DNA from: Ascidiaceihabitans donghaensis
GTDB lineage: Bacteria > Pseudomonadota > Alphaproteobacteria > Rhodobacterales > Rhodobacteraceae
Length of the DNA stretch: 64,000 bases
NCBI RefSeq assembly: GCF_900302465.1
Contig: NZ_OMOR01000001.1
Coordinates: forward strand, 3,628,729 to 3,692,728
Direction: 5' to 3'
Of this stretch, positions 45,991 to 55,707 are shown piece by piece (position 1 is the stretch's first letter; every line of letters starts with the position of its first letter). The position numbers and the translations under genes are program-made. Under the pieces are notes generated by a model. The model saw nothing but the letters and a program-made list of their open reading frames with translations. It was not told the origin of the DNA and did no database searches.

Positions 45991-47529
45991 ATGCCTCTTT
46001 CTTCCTCACGTTTTTGCACGCTGTCTTGCACAACAGCTGTTGCACTTTTTCTTGGTGCCCCTGCCGCTTTTGCTGATCTGACAGGTGCAGATGTTTGGGC
46101 CGATTGGCGCGGGTACATGGAAGGGTTCGGTTATGGCCTGACCGCCGATGAAGCGGTGTCCGGCAATACGCTGACGGTTTCCAATGTGGTTATGTCTTTG
46201 CCTCTGGAGGGTCAGGCAGGCACTTTTGTCTACACCATTCCAACGCTTGATTTTGTCACCAACGCCGATGGAACCGTGAATGTTGTGATGGCTCCGCAAT
46301 CCGACATGACGATGCAAACCAAAACCGAAACCGGCGAAACTGTTGATATCGCGGCGTCCTACGACACAGCAAACTTCCAAATGGTCGCGTCGGGCAATCC
46401 GTCTGCACTGACGTATACATACAGCGCCGATACAATGGACATCACCCTAGATAGGGTCGCCATGAACGGCACGGCCTTGCCTGCCGACGCCGCGCGCTTT
46501 GTGATGTCCGTGGCCGATATAAAAGGCACCACCGACATCACGGTTGCAGACAAACGCACCTACGACCAAACCATGACATCCGGCGCGGTGACCTATGACG
46601 CCGCCTTTGTAGATCCTGAAGGTCAAGGCCGCTTTGCGCTAAAAGGCGGGACCCAAGGCATGACATTTGGCGGCGTGGGCGATTTGCCAACCGACGGCCA
46701 GACAACGGATGTCGGCGCCTTGCTGGCTGCGGGATTTGATTTTTCTGGCACCTTCGGATTTCTGGCAGGCAACATGAACCTGAACTTCGACGGGCCAGAT
46801 GGCGCAGGCACGGCCAGCACCTCTTCCCAAGGCGGGAACATTGGCGTTGCGATGGGCCAAGAAGGTCTGCGCTATGACGTGACCCAGAACGGGCTGGATG
46901 TGAATATGCTGATGCCTGACGTGCCTTTGCCCATCAGCTTCAAAATGCAGCAATCCAAGTTCAATTTGACGATGCCCGTGCAAAAATCGGACGAAGAACA
47001 AGATTTCGCCTTTGGGTTCAAAATGGGCGATTTCACCATGTCTGATATGATCTGGGGCATCTTTGATCCGACAGGCCAATTGCCACGCGATCCAGCCACC
47101 ATTGCCATCGACTTGACGGGCAAAGCGAAGGTGCTTTTCGATTTTCTTGACCCAGCGCAAGCTGCCGCCTTGGAAAGCAGCGGCGCGGTGCCGGGTGAGC
47201 TGAATGCCCTTACCTTGCAAAACCTTGTGGTCGATGCCGTAGGTGCACGGTTGTCAGGCAAAGGTGACTTTGTATTCGACAACACCGATTTGGTAAGCTT
47301 TGGCGGCATTCCGAAACCCGAAGGCGCGGTTGATCTGGAACTTGTGGGCGGCAACGGGCTGATCGACAAACTGGTCGCCATGGGCCTTTTGCCTGAACAG
47401 CAGGCTATGGGCGCACGCATGATGATGGGTCTGTTCGCGGTTCCAGGCGAAGGGGACGACACGTTGAATTCCAAAATCGAATTCAACGACCAAGGTCACA
47501 TTCTGGCCAACGGTCAACGCATCCAGTAA
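45991..47529 (+). CDS. DUF2125 domain secreted protein
   Basis: The 512-residue protein has a signal peptide (LSCTTAVALFLGAPAAFA, cleavage near residue 28) and then a long repetitive beta-rich body (DITLDRVAMNGTALP, MTFGGVGDLPTDGQTTD, LNFDGPDGAGTAST). This is the DUF2125 family of alphaproteobacteria, envelope-located, with no known function. I chose ATG 45991 because AGGAA lies 8 bases upstream and the signal peptide starts there. Confidence 0.87.
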   Translation: MPLSSSRFCTLSCTTAVALFLGAPAAFADLTGADVWADWRGYMEGFGYGLTADEAVSGNTLTVSNVVMSLPLEGQAGTFVYTIPTLDFVTNADGTVNVVMAPQSDMTMQTKTETGETVDIAASYDTANFQMVASGNPSALTYTYSADTMDITLDRVAMNGTALPADAARFVMSVADIKGTTDITVADKRTYDQTMTSGAVTYDAAFVDPEGQGRFALKGGTQGMTFGGVGDLPTDGQTTDVGALLAAGFDFSGTFGFLAGNMNLNFDGPDGAGTASTSSQGGNIGVAMGQEGLRYDVTQNGLDVNMLMPDVPLPISFKMQQSKFNLTMPVQKSDEEQDFAFGFKMGDFTMSDMIWGIFDPTGQLPRDPATIAIDLTGKAKVLFDFLDPAQAAALESSGAVPGELNALTLQNLVVDAVGARLSGKGDFVFDNTDLVSFGGIPKPEGAVDLELVGGNGLIDKLVAMGLLPEQQAMGARMMMGLFAVPGEGDDTLNSKIEFNDQGHILANGQRIQ

Positions 47530-47548
47530 CCCATCTCTAAAATCATCC

Positions 47549-47576
47549 AAGGCCGCGCTTCATGGTGCGGCCTTTT
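47549..47576 (+). terminator. rho-independent terminator after the DUF2125 gene
   Basis: AAGGCCGC (47549-47556) and GCGGCCTT (47567-47574) around a 10-base loop, with TTTT at the end of the stem. It lies 20 bases after the stop. Confidence 0.82.
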
Positions 47577-47674
47577 GCGTTTACACGGCGCGCCACATCG
47601 CTTTTGCACCCGCGACCCTTGCAGCCTGCCCCCTGCACCGTTACCTCACCTACAACTCTAATGCGGAGACTGCG

Positions 47675-49021
47675 ATGCCAATGCCCCTGAACGTGCTGAC
47701 CCAAGCCTTGTTAAAGGCTGCTAAAACTGCCGGCGCGGACGCAGCCGACGCTATGGCGGTGCAAGGCACATCCGTTTCCATCGACGTGCGGGCGGGCGCA
47801 TTGGAACATGCCGAACGCAGCGAAGGTGTCGATCTGGGGTTGCGGGTTTTTGTAGGCCAGAAAGTGGCCAATGTGTCCGCTTCAGACACCTCTGACCGGA
47901 CCATCGAAGAAATGGCAGTCCGTGCCGTGGCCATGGCACAAGAAGCCCCGGAAGACCCCTATGCCGGCCTTGCGGACCCCGATCAGCTGACCCAAACGCG
48001 CAACGCCGATGGTCTTGAGCTGTACGATCCAACCCCGGAGCCCACCGCCGAAACCTTGCAAGATGACGCGATGCAGGCCGAAGCCGCAGCATTGGCTGTG
48101 AAAGGCGTCACCCAAGCGCAAGGGGCCACCGCAGCCTATGGTGCGCGCGACGTCTATTTGGCCGCCTCCAATGGCTTTGAAGGTGGCTACAGCCGAACCG
48201 ACCGCGCCATAAGCTGCGTGGCCATTGCAGGCTCTGGCACACAGATGGAACGCGATTATTCCGGTGACAGCCGCATCTTTCAAGGCGACTTGCGCAGCGC
48301 CCAAGACATCGGCACCGAAGCAGGCATGCGCGTGCTGGAACGCATGGATGCCCGCCAACCCAAAACCGGAACCTACCCCGTTTTATTTGACGAACGCATT
48401 TCCGCCAGTTTGATTGGTCATATGCTGGCTGCCGCGAACGGAGCCGCAGTGGCGCGTGGTGCCACATGGCTGCGCGACGCATTGGGCGAAGACCTTTTGC
48501 CCAAAGGGCTGGACGTCATTGAAGACCCGCACCGCAAGCGCGCGGGCGGTTCACGCCCCTTTGATGCCGAAGGCTTGCCCACGAAGATGCGCAAGATCAT
48601 CGACAACGGCACACTGACAGGCTGGACACTGGATCTGGCCAACGCCCGCAAACTAGACATGCCGTCAACAGGCAACGCCGCACGCGGGCCGTCTTCGGGT
48701 CCGTCCCCGGCCACATGGAATGTGGCGTTGACCCAAGGGGACGCAAGCCGCGCGGACCTGATCCGCGAGATGGGCACCGGGTTGCTGGTCACGTCAATGA
48801 TCGGCTCAACCATCAACCCCAACACCGGTGACTACTCACGAGGCGCAGCAGGCCTGTGGGTTGAAAACGGCGAAATCTCTTATGCAGTCAACGAATGTAC
48901 CATCGCGGGTAATTTGCGCGACATGCTGCGTTCAATTGTGCCAGCCAATGATGCACGCACGCATCTTAGTCGCGTTGTGCCATCACTTTTGGTGCCGGGG
49001 ATGACGCTTGCAGGATCATGA
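47675..49021 (+). CDS. pmbA: TldD/PmbA-family metalloprotease
   Basis: The 448-residue protein matches PmbA (TldE): RAGALEHAERSEGVDLGLRVFVG near the N-terminus, TYPVLFDERISASLIGHMLAAANG in the middle, and NPNTGDYSRGAAGLWVENGEISYAVNECTIAGNL at the C-terminus. TldD/PmbA form a protease that matures peptides such as microcins and degrades unfolded tails; the TldD partner is not in the window. The gene starts 98 bases after the DUF2125 terminator. Confidence 0.92.
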   Translation: MPMPLNVLTQALLKAAKTAGADAADAMAVQGTSVSIDVRAGALEHAERSEGVDLGLRVFVGQKVANVSASDTSDRTIEEMAVRAVAMAQEAPEDPYAGLADPDQLTQTRNADGLELYDPTPEPTAETLQDDAMQAEAAALAVKGVTQAQGATAAYGARDVYLAASNGFEGGYSRTDRAISCVAIAGSGTQMERDYSGDSRIFQGDLRSAQDIGTEAGMRVLERMDARQPKTGTYPVLFDERISASLIGHMLAAANGAAVARGATWLRDALGEDLLPKGLDVIEDPHRKRAGGSRPFDAEGLPTKMRKIIDNGTLTGWTLDLANARKLDMPSTGNAARGPSSGPSPATWNVALTQGDASRADLIREMGTGLLVTSMIGSTINPNTGDYSRGAAGLWVENGEISYAVNECTIAGNLRDMLRSIVPANDARTHLSRVVPSLLVPGMTLAGS

Positions 49022-49787
49022 TCTGGACCTGCTGATCGATGCCTGCCGGATTGCGGGGCGCATTGCGACAAGCTACGCAGGCAAAACCGCCAAACGCTGG
49101 GACAAGCCCGAAGACGCGGGCCCCGTGACCGAGGCCGATCTGGCCGTCAACGACATGTTTCATGCAGTGTTGCGTCAGGCCCGACCCGACTACGGTTGGC
49201 TTTCGGAGGAAACGGAGGATTCTAGGGCGCGGCAGGACTGTGACACGGTGTTTATCGTGGATCCTATCGATGGCACCCGCAGTTTTGCTGCAGGCGAACC
49301 GACATGGGCGCATTCCGTTGCTGTGGCACATAAAGGGCATGTGACTGCGGCCGTGGTTTATTTGCCTTTACGCGACAAATTATACGCCGCCCGCAAAGGT
49401 GGAGGGGCCACGCTGAACGGCACACACATGCGGGTGTCTTCGCAGAAAACGCTGCACAAATCGTCCGTTTTGACAACGCGACCCGCGATGAAGGACAGCA
49501 ATTGGAAGAACGGCGCACCAGATGTTGATTTCAATTACCGCCCGTCATTGGCCTACCGCATGGCCTGCATCGCCGAGGGGCGATTTGATGTTATGTTTAC
49601 CTTCCGGCCCACGTGGGAATGGGACATTGCGGCGGGCGAATTGATCATTGCCGAAGCCGGGGGGGCCGTCAGCGATCGTACCGGTCGCCCTTTGACGTTT
49701 AACAATCCGACGCCCCAACTGAATGGCGTTATCGCAGGCACCCCCCTGGTGCATCGCGACACGCTGGATGCATTGCACCCGGCTTGA
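49008..49787 (+). CDS. CysQ/inositol monophosphatase-type phosphatase
   Basis: The 259-residue protein has the metal motifs of the inositol-phosphatase superfamily: SEETEDS, DPIDGTRSFAAGEPTWAHS and WEWDIAAGELI. Family members remove phosphates from inositol phosphates or from 3'-phosphoadenosine 5'-phosphate; the latter (CysQ-like) is common next to pmbA in Rhodobacterales, but the substrate is an inference. A stop codon at 49002-49004 in the same frame rules out an earlier start, so TTG 49008 is the most likely; it overlaps pmbA by 14 bases. Confidence 0.88.
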   Translation: MQDHDLDLLIDACRIAGRIATSYAGKTAKRWDKPEDAGPVTEADLAVNDMFHAVLRQARPDYGWLSEETEDSRARQDCDTVFIVDPIDGTRSFAAGEPTWAHSVAVAHKGHVTAAVVYLPLRDKLYAARKGGGATLNGTHMRVSSQKTLHKSSVLTTRPAMKDSNWKNGAPDVDFNYRPSLAYRMACIAEGRFDVMFTFRPTWEWDIAAGELIIAEAGGAVSDRTGRPLTFNNPTPQLNGVIAGTPLVHRDTLDALHPA

Positions 49788-49915
49788 CCCGTTGGCACAA
49801 TTGGGCAAACTGACACGCGCAGCCGAAAGGATCAGGCCGATGACGCACAGCGTCACATATTCATTCGCGTTCCGCTGCCAAAGCCACGCCTTATGGGCTT
49901 TGGGGTAGGACAAAT

Positions 49916-51133
49916 ATGGTCACTGGTTTGGGACTATCAGCATATCGCGCCCTATCGCGGCGCAGGGCCTCTACCCCCTACACCACTTCTGCGGTGCGCC
50001 CTTCAGGCGCTTTGGTCTGGATGCATGCCCCCGAAGAAGGCAGCGCAGACACCGCAGCGACATTGGCCCGGCGGTTGGCCGCAACGTTGCCGGATTTGAC
50101 CGTCATCGTGACCGTTGCCGGGAAAACCAGACCTCTTTGCGCCGGCAAAGACCTGATCTGTGAAACCTTGCCGCAGGATCACCCCGACACGGCCCGTCAG
50201 TTCATTGATCATTGGAAACCTGATGTTGCGCTGTGGCTTTGGGGCAATCTGCAACAGTCTTTCATCGACGCCGCAGCGCATTCAGGGGCTGCATTGTTCT
50301 TGGTGAACGCAGGTCAGAACGGATTTGACGAACTTGGAAGCCGCTGGCGACGCGATGTTGCGCGCCGGATGTTTGGTTTGTTTGACAAAGTGATCGCGCG
50401 GTCTGATGCCGCAGCAACGCGATTGGCCATGTTGGGCTGTTCCGATGAGGTTTTGGAACAAACCGCCCCATTACAGACCAGCTCAATCGCATTGCCTTTT
50501 GCACAAACCGATTTTGACGAAATGGCGGATGTTTTAAAGGGGCGCCCCGTATGGCATGCCGCTGCCGTGCAGCCCGAAGAGGTTGCCGTTGTCCTGGAAG
50601 CACACCGCCATGCATCGCGTATGTCCCATCGCTTGCTGTTGGTTCTAAACCCTGCCGATCCCGCGCAGGAAAACGACTGCATCGCAATTCTGAAAGACCA
50701 GAACATGCGGTTTGCAAATTGGGACGAAGGCGCATTTCCCGATGACAACTGTCAGGTCCTTTTGGCACCATCCCAGGGCGAATTGGGTCTGTGGTATCGC
50801 TGTGCGCCGGTGTCCTTTTTGGGAAGCTCCTTAGTTGCTGGCAAAGGCGGGCTGGACCCGATGCAGGCTGCGGCCTTGGGCAGCGCCGTTTTGTATGGCC
50901 CCAACGTGCGGAACCATCTGAACGTCTACACGCGCCTTGCAACAGTCGGCGCGGCGCGCATCGTGAATGACGCCAATGCACTGGGCGTGGCTGTCACACG
51001 GTTGATGGCGCCGGATCATGCGGCAACCATGGCGTTGGCGGGATGGGACGTGGCTTCGGAAAGTGCAGCTGTCACAGACCGGATTGTAGATTTAGTCCAA
51101 GACGCGCTAGATGCACGTCAACGAAAGGGCTAG
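49916..51133 (+). CDS. waaA: 3-deoxy-D-manno-octulosonic acid transferase
   Basis: The 405-residue protein has the GT30 pattern: GALVWMHAPEEGSADTAATLARRLAATLPDLTVIVT near the N-terminus and PVSFLGSSLVAGKGGLDPMQAAALGSAVLYGPNVRNH at the C-terminus. It adds Kdo to lipid A precursors. It is directly followed by lpxK (3 bases), so lipid A assembly genes are cotranscribed. The 128-base gap before it (49788-49915) contains no gene I can support. Confidence 0.9.
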   Translation: MVTGLGLSAYRALSRRRASTPYTTSAVRPSGALVWMHAPEEGSADTAATLARRLAATLPDLTVIVTVAGKTRPLCAGKDLICETLPQDHPDTARQFIDHWKPDVALWLWGNLQQSFIDAAAHSGAALFLVNAGQNGFDELGSRWRRDVARRMFGLFDKVIARSDAAATRLAMLGCSDEVLEQTAPLQTSSIALPFAQTDFDEMADVLKGRPVWHAAAVQPEEVAVVLEAHRHASRMSHRLLLVLNPADPAQENDCIAILKDQNMRFANWDEGAFPDDNCQVLLAPSQGELGLWYRCAPVSFLGSSLVAGKGGLDPMQAAALGSAVLYGPNVRNHLNVYTRLATVGAARIVNDANALGVAVTRLMAPDHAATMALAGWDVASESAAVTDRIVDLVQDALDARQRKG

Positions 51134-51136
51134 GCC

Positions 51137-52120
51137 ATGCGCGAACCTGCATTTTGGGGTAAGGGAAACAGCTGGCAATCCATGCTGCTGGCGCCTTTGG
51201 GCAAGCTATACGCAGTAGCCACTGCACGACGTTTGGCGCAGGGCACACCGCTACAACTGGACGTTCCGGTGGTGTGTGTCGGCAACCTGAATGCAGGCGG
51301 CACCGGCAAAACCCCTACTGTAATTGCCTGCGTTGAGCGCCTGCGGGACATGTTCCACACCCCTCATGTTGTCAGCCGCGGCTATGGTGGATTGCTTGCT
51401 GGACCGGTTCGTGTCGATCCCAACCGGCACACAGCGGCTCAGGTTGGTGATGAACCTTTGTTATTGGCTGCATTCGCAGATGTTTGGGTGGCCAAGGACC
51501 GCGCTGCCGGGGCCAAAGCCGCACAGGCAGATGGCGCGACTGTCATCGTTTTGGATGATGGGTTCCAAAATCCCGCTTTGGTGCAGGATTTGGCAATTGT
51601 GGTTGTGGATGCCGAACGCGGGTTTGGAAACGGGCGTTGTATTCCGGCGGGACCACTGCGCGAACCCGTGGACACGGGACTGGCGCGGGCCGATCTGCTG
51701 CTGTCCATCGGATCAATTCAAGCGCAGCAAGACTTTGCCGCCAAATTGCCCGACACGCACCCGCCCCATGTCACTGCGTCACTGGACGCGCTGCAAACCG
51801 GAATGACCTGGACGGACACGCCGTTTTACGCCTTCGCAGGCATCGGTCATCCCGAGAAATTTTTTGAAACCCTACGCGGCCTAGGTGCGGATCTGGTGGC
51901 GACACAAGCGCTTGACGACCACCAAACGCTTTCAACGACTTTGTTGTCGCGGATGGAGGCCGAAGCCAAGGCGCAGGGCGCACAATTGGTCACGACGGAA
52001 AAAGATGCAGCACGTTTGCCGCCGTCATATCGTGGCAAGGTGATCACCCTGCCCGTTCGGTTGACCTTTGGCGACGAAGACGGGCTGCGCACGCGGCTTC
52101 AAGACTTGCCGCACCTTTAG
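51137..52120 (+). CDS. lpxK: tetraacyldisaccharide 4'-kinase LpxK
   Basis: The 327-residue protein has the P-loop [14 protein letters not shown] (residues about 49-62), the following SRGYGG and [11 protein letters not shown], and a C-terminal [10 protein letters not shown]. It phosphorylates the 4' position of the lipid A disaccharide at the inner membrane. The gap to the convergent CoA-transferase gene contains only a weak hairpin at 52148-52161. Confidence 0.94.
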   Translation: MREPAFWGKGNSWQSMLLAPLGKLYAVATARRLAQGTPLQLDVPVVCVGNLNAGGTGKTPTVIACVERLRDMFHTPHVVSRGYGGLLAGPVRVDPNRHTAAQVGDEPLLLAAFADVWVAKDRAAGAKAAQADGATVIVLDDGFQNPALVQDLAIVVVDAERGFGNGRCIPAGPLREPVDTGLARADLLLSIGSIQAQQDFAAKLPDTHPPHVTASLDALQTGMTWTDTPFYAFAGIGHPEKFFETLRGLGADLVATQALDDHQTLSTTLLSRMEAEAKAQGAQLVTTEKDAARLPPSYRGKVITLPVRLTFGDEDGLRTRLQDLPHL

Positions 52121-52175
52121 CCACACATTCCAAACAAAACATGTCGTAGCCCGTTAGGGCTTCCTTTGGGTCACG

Positions 52176-53288
52176 TCAGCCGTCTTCGTTTAGCTTGGGG
52201 GCGGGACGATGCAAGGCAAGCTCCGCATCCGAAAACCGGATGGGTGTCCGTATTCCCGGGACCCCGTCCAACGCGATCTGTATCTCTCGTGCTTTGACCT
52301 GTGGATCGGCCATGACATCCGCCATGTCGTTGATTGGACCGGCAGGCACACCTTCGGCTTCGCACGCCGCCAAAAGATCATCGCGGTCGCGCAAAACTGT
52401 GGCTGCCGTCAGCAGTTTGGTCATTTCATCACGGTTGGCAATGCGGTCGGCATTCTTCAGGAATTTCCTGTCCATTACCATCCAGTCCAGCCCCAACAGC
52501 CGGCACAAACGTTGATACTGACCGTCGTTGCCGGTGGCGATAATGATATGCCCGTCCGCACAATCAAACACTTGATACGGCGTCAGGTTCATATGGGCAT
52601 TGCCCATCCGTCCCGGTGCCTTGCCCGTTGTCAGGTAGTTCATGGCCTGGTTTGATGTGATCCCCACCGCCACATCCAAAAGCGCCATATCAATATGTTG
52701 CCCACGGCCGGTTTGATGGCGTTGATGCACAGCGGCCAAGATCGCCGTTGTGGCATATACTCCGGTGAAAATATCCGTAATGGCGACCCCTGATTTTTGC
52801 GGCTGGCCGTCCGGATCGCCCGTAATTGACATAAGCCCCGACATGCCTTGGATGATGAAATCATATCCTGCGCGATGGGCGTAGGGGCCGGTTTGCCCGA
52901 ACCCAGTGATCGAACAGTAAATCAGTTCGGGGAAATCCGCTTTGAGGCTGTCGTAGTCCAACCCGTACTTCGCCAATCCACCAACTTTGAAGTTTTCGAT
53001 CAAAATATCCGCGTCTTGCAAAAGCGCTTTGACCCGCGCCTGCCCCTCTGCGGTTTTAAAATCTGCCACGACAGACGCTTTTCCACGATTTGTGGAATGG
53101 AAGTACGCCGCAGAGACATCGTCGTCGCGCGTTACAAAAGGCGGTCCCCACTGGCGCGTATCGTCGCCAGCGGGGCTTTCTACTTTGGTGACTGTTGCCC
53201 CAAGATCCGACAGCGTTTGACCAGCCCAAGGCCCCGCCAAAACACGCGCCAATTCAACGACGCGCAGTCCTTCAAGGGGTGCTGCCAT
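52176..53288 (-). CDS. CaiB/BaiF family (type III) CoA-transferase
   Basis: The 370-residue protein has the family pattern: LRVVELARVLAGPWAGQTLSDLGATVTKVE at the start, NRGKASVVADFKT, ENFKVGGLAKYGLDY and YDFIIQGMSGLMSITG, with the catalytic Asp expected near the last of these. It moves CoA between carboxylic acids. No neighbour indicates the acid. It begins one base after the DsbA-type gene ends. Confidence 0.9.
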   Translation of the reverse strand: MAAPLEGLRVVELARVLAGPWAGQTLSDLGATVTKVESPAGDDTRQWGPPFVTRDDDVSAAYFHSTNRGKASVVADFKTAEGQARVKALLQDADILIENFKVGGLAKYGLDYDSLKADFPELIYCSITGFGQTGPYAHRAGYDFIIQGMSGLMSITGDPDGQPQKSGVAITDIFTGVYATTAILAAVHQRHQTGRGQHIDMALLDVAVGITSNQAMNYLTTGKAPGRMGNAHMNLTPYQVFDCADGHIIIATGNDGQYQRLCRLLGLDWMVMDRKFLKNADRIANRDEMTKLLTAATVLRDRDDLLAACEAEGVPAGPINDMADVMADPQVKAREIQIALDGVPGIRTPIRFSDAELALHRPAPKLNEDG

Positions 53289-53977
53289 TACTCGGCCGCC
53301 TCGTCGATCAGCTTGGACATCTCCTCAAAGGACATGTTGTTGTAGGTTGTGCCGTTGATCACGAAGCTGGGTGTCGAACGAACCCCGTCTTCTTCCGCAT
53401 TTTCCTGATACCACGCCACCAGTGTCCGCGCTTTGGTATCATCTTCAAGACATGCCTGCAGGGTTTCGTCGCTTAAGCCGGCCAAGCGACCAATTTTGCG
53501 CAGCTCGCCGATGATGGCTGATGGTTCACCCGCACGCGACCATGTGCTTTGCCCGGAATAGATCAAGTCTGTCAGGCCGAAGAATTTGTCGGGTCCGGCA
53601 CAGCGCGCAATCATAGATGCCCACAGGCCGTAACGGTCGAAATATACTTCACGGTACACAAAGTTGATTTTGCCAGTGTCGATGTAATCGCGTTTCAAAT
53701 CCTTGAAAACACCGCTGTGGAAGTTGGCGCAGTGTGGGCAGGTATAGGATGCGTATTCGATAACCGTAACGGGCGCATCTGCATTCCCCAATGACATATC
53801 CGGGATCACAGATGTATCGAGATCCGCATTTTCGTCGGCGTTGTCCGCGGCCGTTGCAACAGGTTCTACCACCGTTGAGGCGGCGACAGGGGTGTCTTGG
53901 CCCGATGGCGCCACAAAGACAAAGTATGCGCCGACGCCCACCAAGGCGGCCACGACAAGAGGAATGATACGTTTCAT
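53288..53977 (-). CDS. DsbA-family thiol-disulfide protein
   Basis: The 229-residue protein has an N-terminal membrane anchor/signal (IIPLVVAALVGVGAYFVFVA), an acidic linker, and a thioredoxin domain with YASYTCPHCANFHSG, the CPHC active site of DsbA-like oxidases, plus a cis-Pro in STPSFVINGT. It should act in the periplasm, forming or shuffling disulfides. It shares its last base with the start of the CoA-transferase gene. Confidence 0.92.
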   Translation of the reverse strand: MKRIIPLVVAALVGVGAYFVFVAPSGQDTPVAASTVVEPVATAADNADENADLDTSVIPDMSLGNADAPVTVIEYASYTCPHCANFHSGVFKDLKRDYIDTGKINFVYREVYFDRYGLWASMIARCAGPDKFFGLTDLIYSGQSTWSRAGEPSAIIGELRKIGRLAGLSDETLQACLEDDTKARTLVAWYQENAEEDGVRSTPSFVINGTTYNNMSFEEMSKLIDEAAE

Positions 53978-53994
53978 AGAAAAAGGTCCTTAAT

Positions 53995-54507
53995 TCAGGG
54001 ATGTGTTTTACGGGTTAGAATGTTGGTGCCCAAGCGCTCAAGCGCCTGGCGCAAACCATCGTCGGCGACAGGTGCGACAGTTTGCACTGCCTGCGCCACG
54101 TCCTTCGGATCCAAACGTGCCGGGGCCGTATCCGCTTTGCGTGCCGCAAATGCCACTTGCCCTTCTGCAAAGCCGGTTGGCGCGGTCTGTGTGATCCGAA
54201 CACGCGCAATCGCATTGTAGCCGTAAACGGCGTTTACCTTAGCGCGAATTTGTTCCTTTTGCATTTCCAGCATCGTGGCTTGCGCCCCGGTGGTCAGCAG
54301 TGTCAGCGTCGCCCCCATGCCCCCGCGGGTATAGGACACCTCGACGGGGCGCGCGATTTCAGCCACCGATGGTCCGGCAATTTCGGCCCAATGCGTCAAA
54401 AGGCGACTTTGGGCGAATCCCCGGCTCTCAGAGGCCGTGCGGATACGGTCGCCCAGCAAAGAACTGGTGCGTTTGAACCCTTTTGTACTGGCACGGCGCT
54501 GCGCCAC
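53995..54507 (-). CDS. DUF721 (DciA-like) protein
   Basis: The 170-residue protein has the DUF721 core: SRLLTHWAEIAGPSVAEIARPVEVSYTRGGMGATLTL and EQIRAKVNAVYGYNAIARVRITQT. DciA proteins load the replicative helicase in bacteria that lack DnaC, and an origin role is likely here too. The gene lies divergent from mutY. Confidence 0.85.
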   Translation of the reverse strand: MAQRRASTKGFKRTSSLLGDRIRTASESRGFAQSRLLTHWAEIAGPSVAEIARPVEVSYTRGGMGATLTLLTTGAQATMLEMQKEQIRAKVNAVYGYNAIARVRITQTAPTGFAEGQVAFAARKADTAPARLDPKDVAQAVQTVAPVADDGLRQALERLGTNILTRKTHP

Positions 54508-54602
54508 GGCTATGTTCCCTTCAGAACGACAATAACTTTGGAAGCATCATAGCGTATGCCCACAGCACTGCCAGCGAAACGATTGGTTAAGGATCATAAA
54601 CA

Positions 54603-55655
54603 TTGTGTGACCTGAGCACAGAATTGCTGGATTGGTATGACCTGCATGCTCGCGCCATGCCGTGGCGCACGCCCCCCGCCGAAAAACAAGCCGGCGTTCG
54701 TCCAGACCCCTATAGAATATGGCTATCAGAGGTCATGTTGCAGCAAACGACAGTCGCTGCTGTCACCGAATACTTCAATCGCTTTACCAAACGCTGGCCC
54801 ACCGTCAGCGCTCTTGCCGCAGCAGATGACGCAGATGTGATGGGCGAATGGGCGGGTCTTGGATATTATGCCCGCGCCCGCAATTTGTTGAAATGCGCCC
54901 GCGCCATCGTGGCCGACCATGGCGGCATTTTCCCTGCCGATCATGCCGCGTTGCTAAAGCTGCCCGGCATCGGCCCCTACACGGCGGCGGCCATCAGCTC
55001 CATCGCATTTGATCTGCGCCATGTCGTTGTGGATGGCAACGTCGAGCGCGTCATGGCGCGGTTGTACAACGTGCACACGCCACTGCCAGCCGCCAAACCT
55101 GAATTGACCACCCTTGCCGAGGCGTTGACACCAAACAGCCGCCCTGGCGATTACGCCCAAGCCGTGATGGATTTGGGCGCCACCCTTTGCACCCCGAAAT
55201 CCCCCGCCTGCGGCATATGCCCGTGGCGCATGCCCTGTCTGGCAAGACAAGCAGGCACCGCGCAGGACCTTCCCAAGAAAACACCTAAGAAACCCAAACC
55301 CGTCCGTCATGGCACGGTGTATCTGGCCCGGCGCAGCGATGGCGCTTGGCTGTTGGAAACCCGCCCCGACAAGGGGCTTTTGGGTGGCATGCTTGGGTGG
55401 CCCGGATCAGATTGGGTTGATGTGGCAGATAACCGTCCGGCCGGTATGCCCCCGATCGAAGCCCAATGGTCCCCGCTTGCAGGTGAGGTGCGCCATACGT
55501 TTACGCATTTCCATCTGATCTTAACCGTTTTGCATGCAGACACCGACAACACGCCCACGCAAGGCACATTTGTTCCACGCGAGGCATTCCGCCCTTCCGA
55601 TTTGCCCACAGTCTTTCGCAAAGCCTTCGACTTGATCGCCAATCCGCCGCATTGA
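54603..55655 (+). CDS. mutY: A/G-specific adenine glycosylase MutY
   Basis: The 350-residue protein has the helix-hairpin-helix glycosylase domain with SEVMLQQTTVAAV, LPGIGPYTAAAI and VVDGNVERVMARL (catalytic Glu and Asp), the iron-sulfur cluster CTPKSPACGICPWRMPC (C-x6-C-x2-C-x5-C), and a C-terminal NUDIX-like domain (HGTVYLARRSDGAWLLETRPDKGLLGG). It removes adenine paired with 8-oxoguanine. An in-frame stop at 54597 forces a TTG start at 54603 or a later codon. Confidence 0.94.
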   Translation: MCDLSTELLDWYDLHARAMPWRTPPAEKQAGVRPDPYRIWLSEVMLQQTTVAAVTEYFNRFTKRWPTVSALAAADDADVMGEWAGLGYYARARNLLKCARAIVADHGGIFPADHAALLKLPGIGPYTAAAISSIAFDLRHVVVDGNVERVMARLYNVHTPLPAAKPELTTLAEALTPNSRPGDYAQAVMDLGATLCTPKSPACGICPWRMPCLARQAGTAQDLPKKTPKKPKPVRHGTVYLARRSDGAWLLETRPDKGLLGGMLGWPGSDWVDVADNRPAGMPPIEAQWSPLAGEVRHTFTHFHLILTVLHADTDNTPTQGTFVPREAFRPSDLPTVFRKAFDLIANPPH

Positions 55656-55707
55656 GACGCGTTCCGTTTCAGCGTAGTCTTCGCCAAGAACAGCCAAGGA
55701 CTCCGTC

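Noticed and set aside
52148-52161. AGCCC/GGGCT hairpin between lpxK and the CoA-transferase gene as a terminator
   Set aside because: The stem is only 5 bases and no clear T-run follows on either strand.
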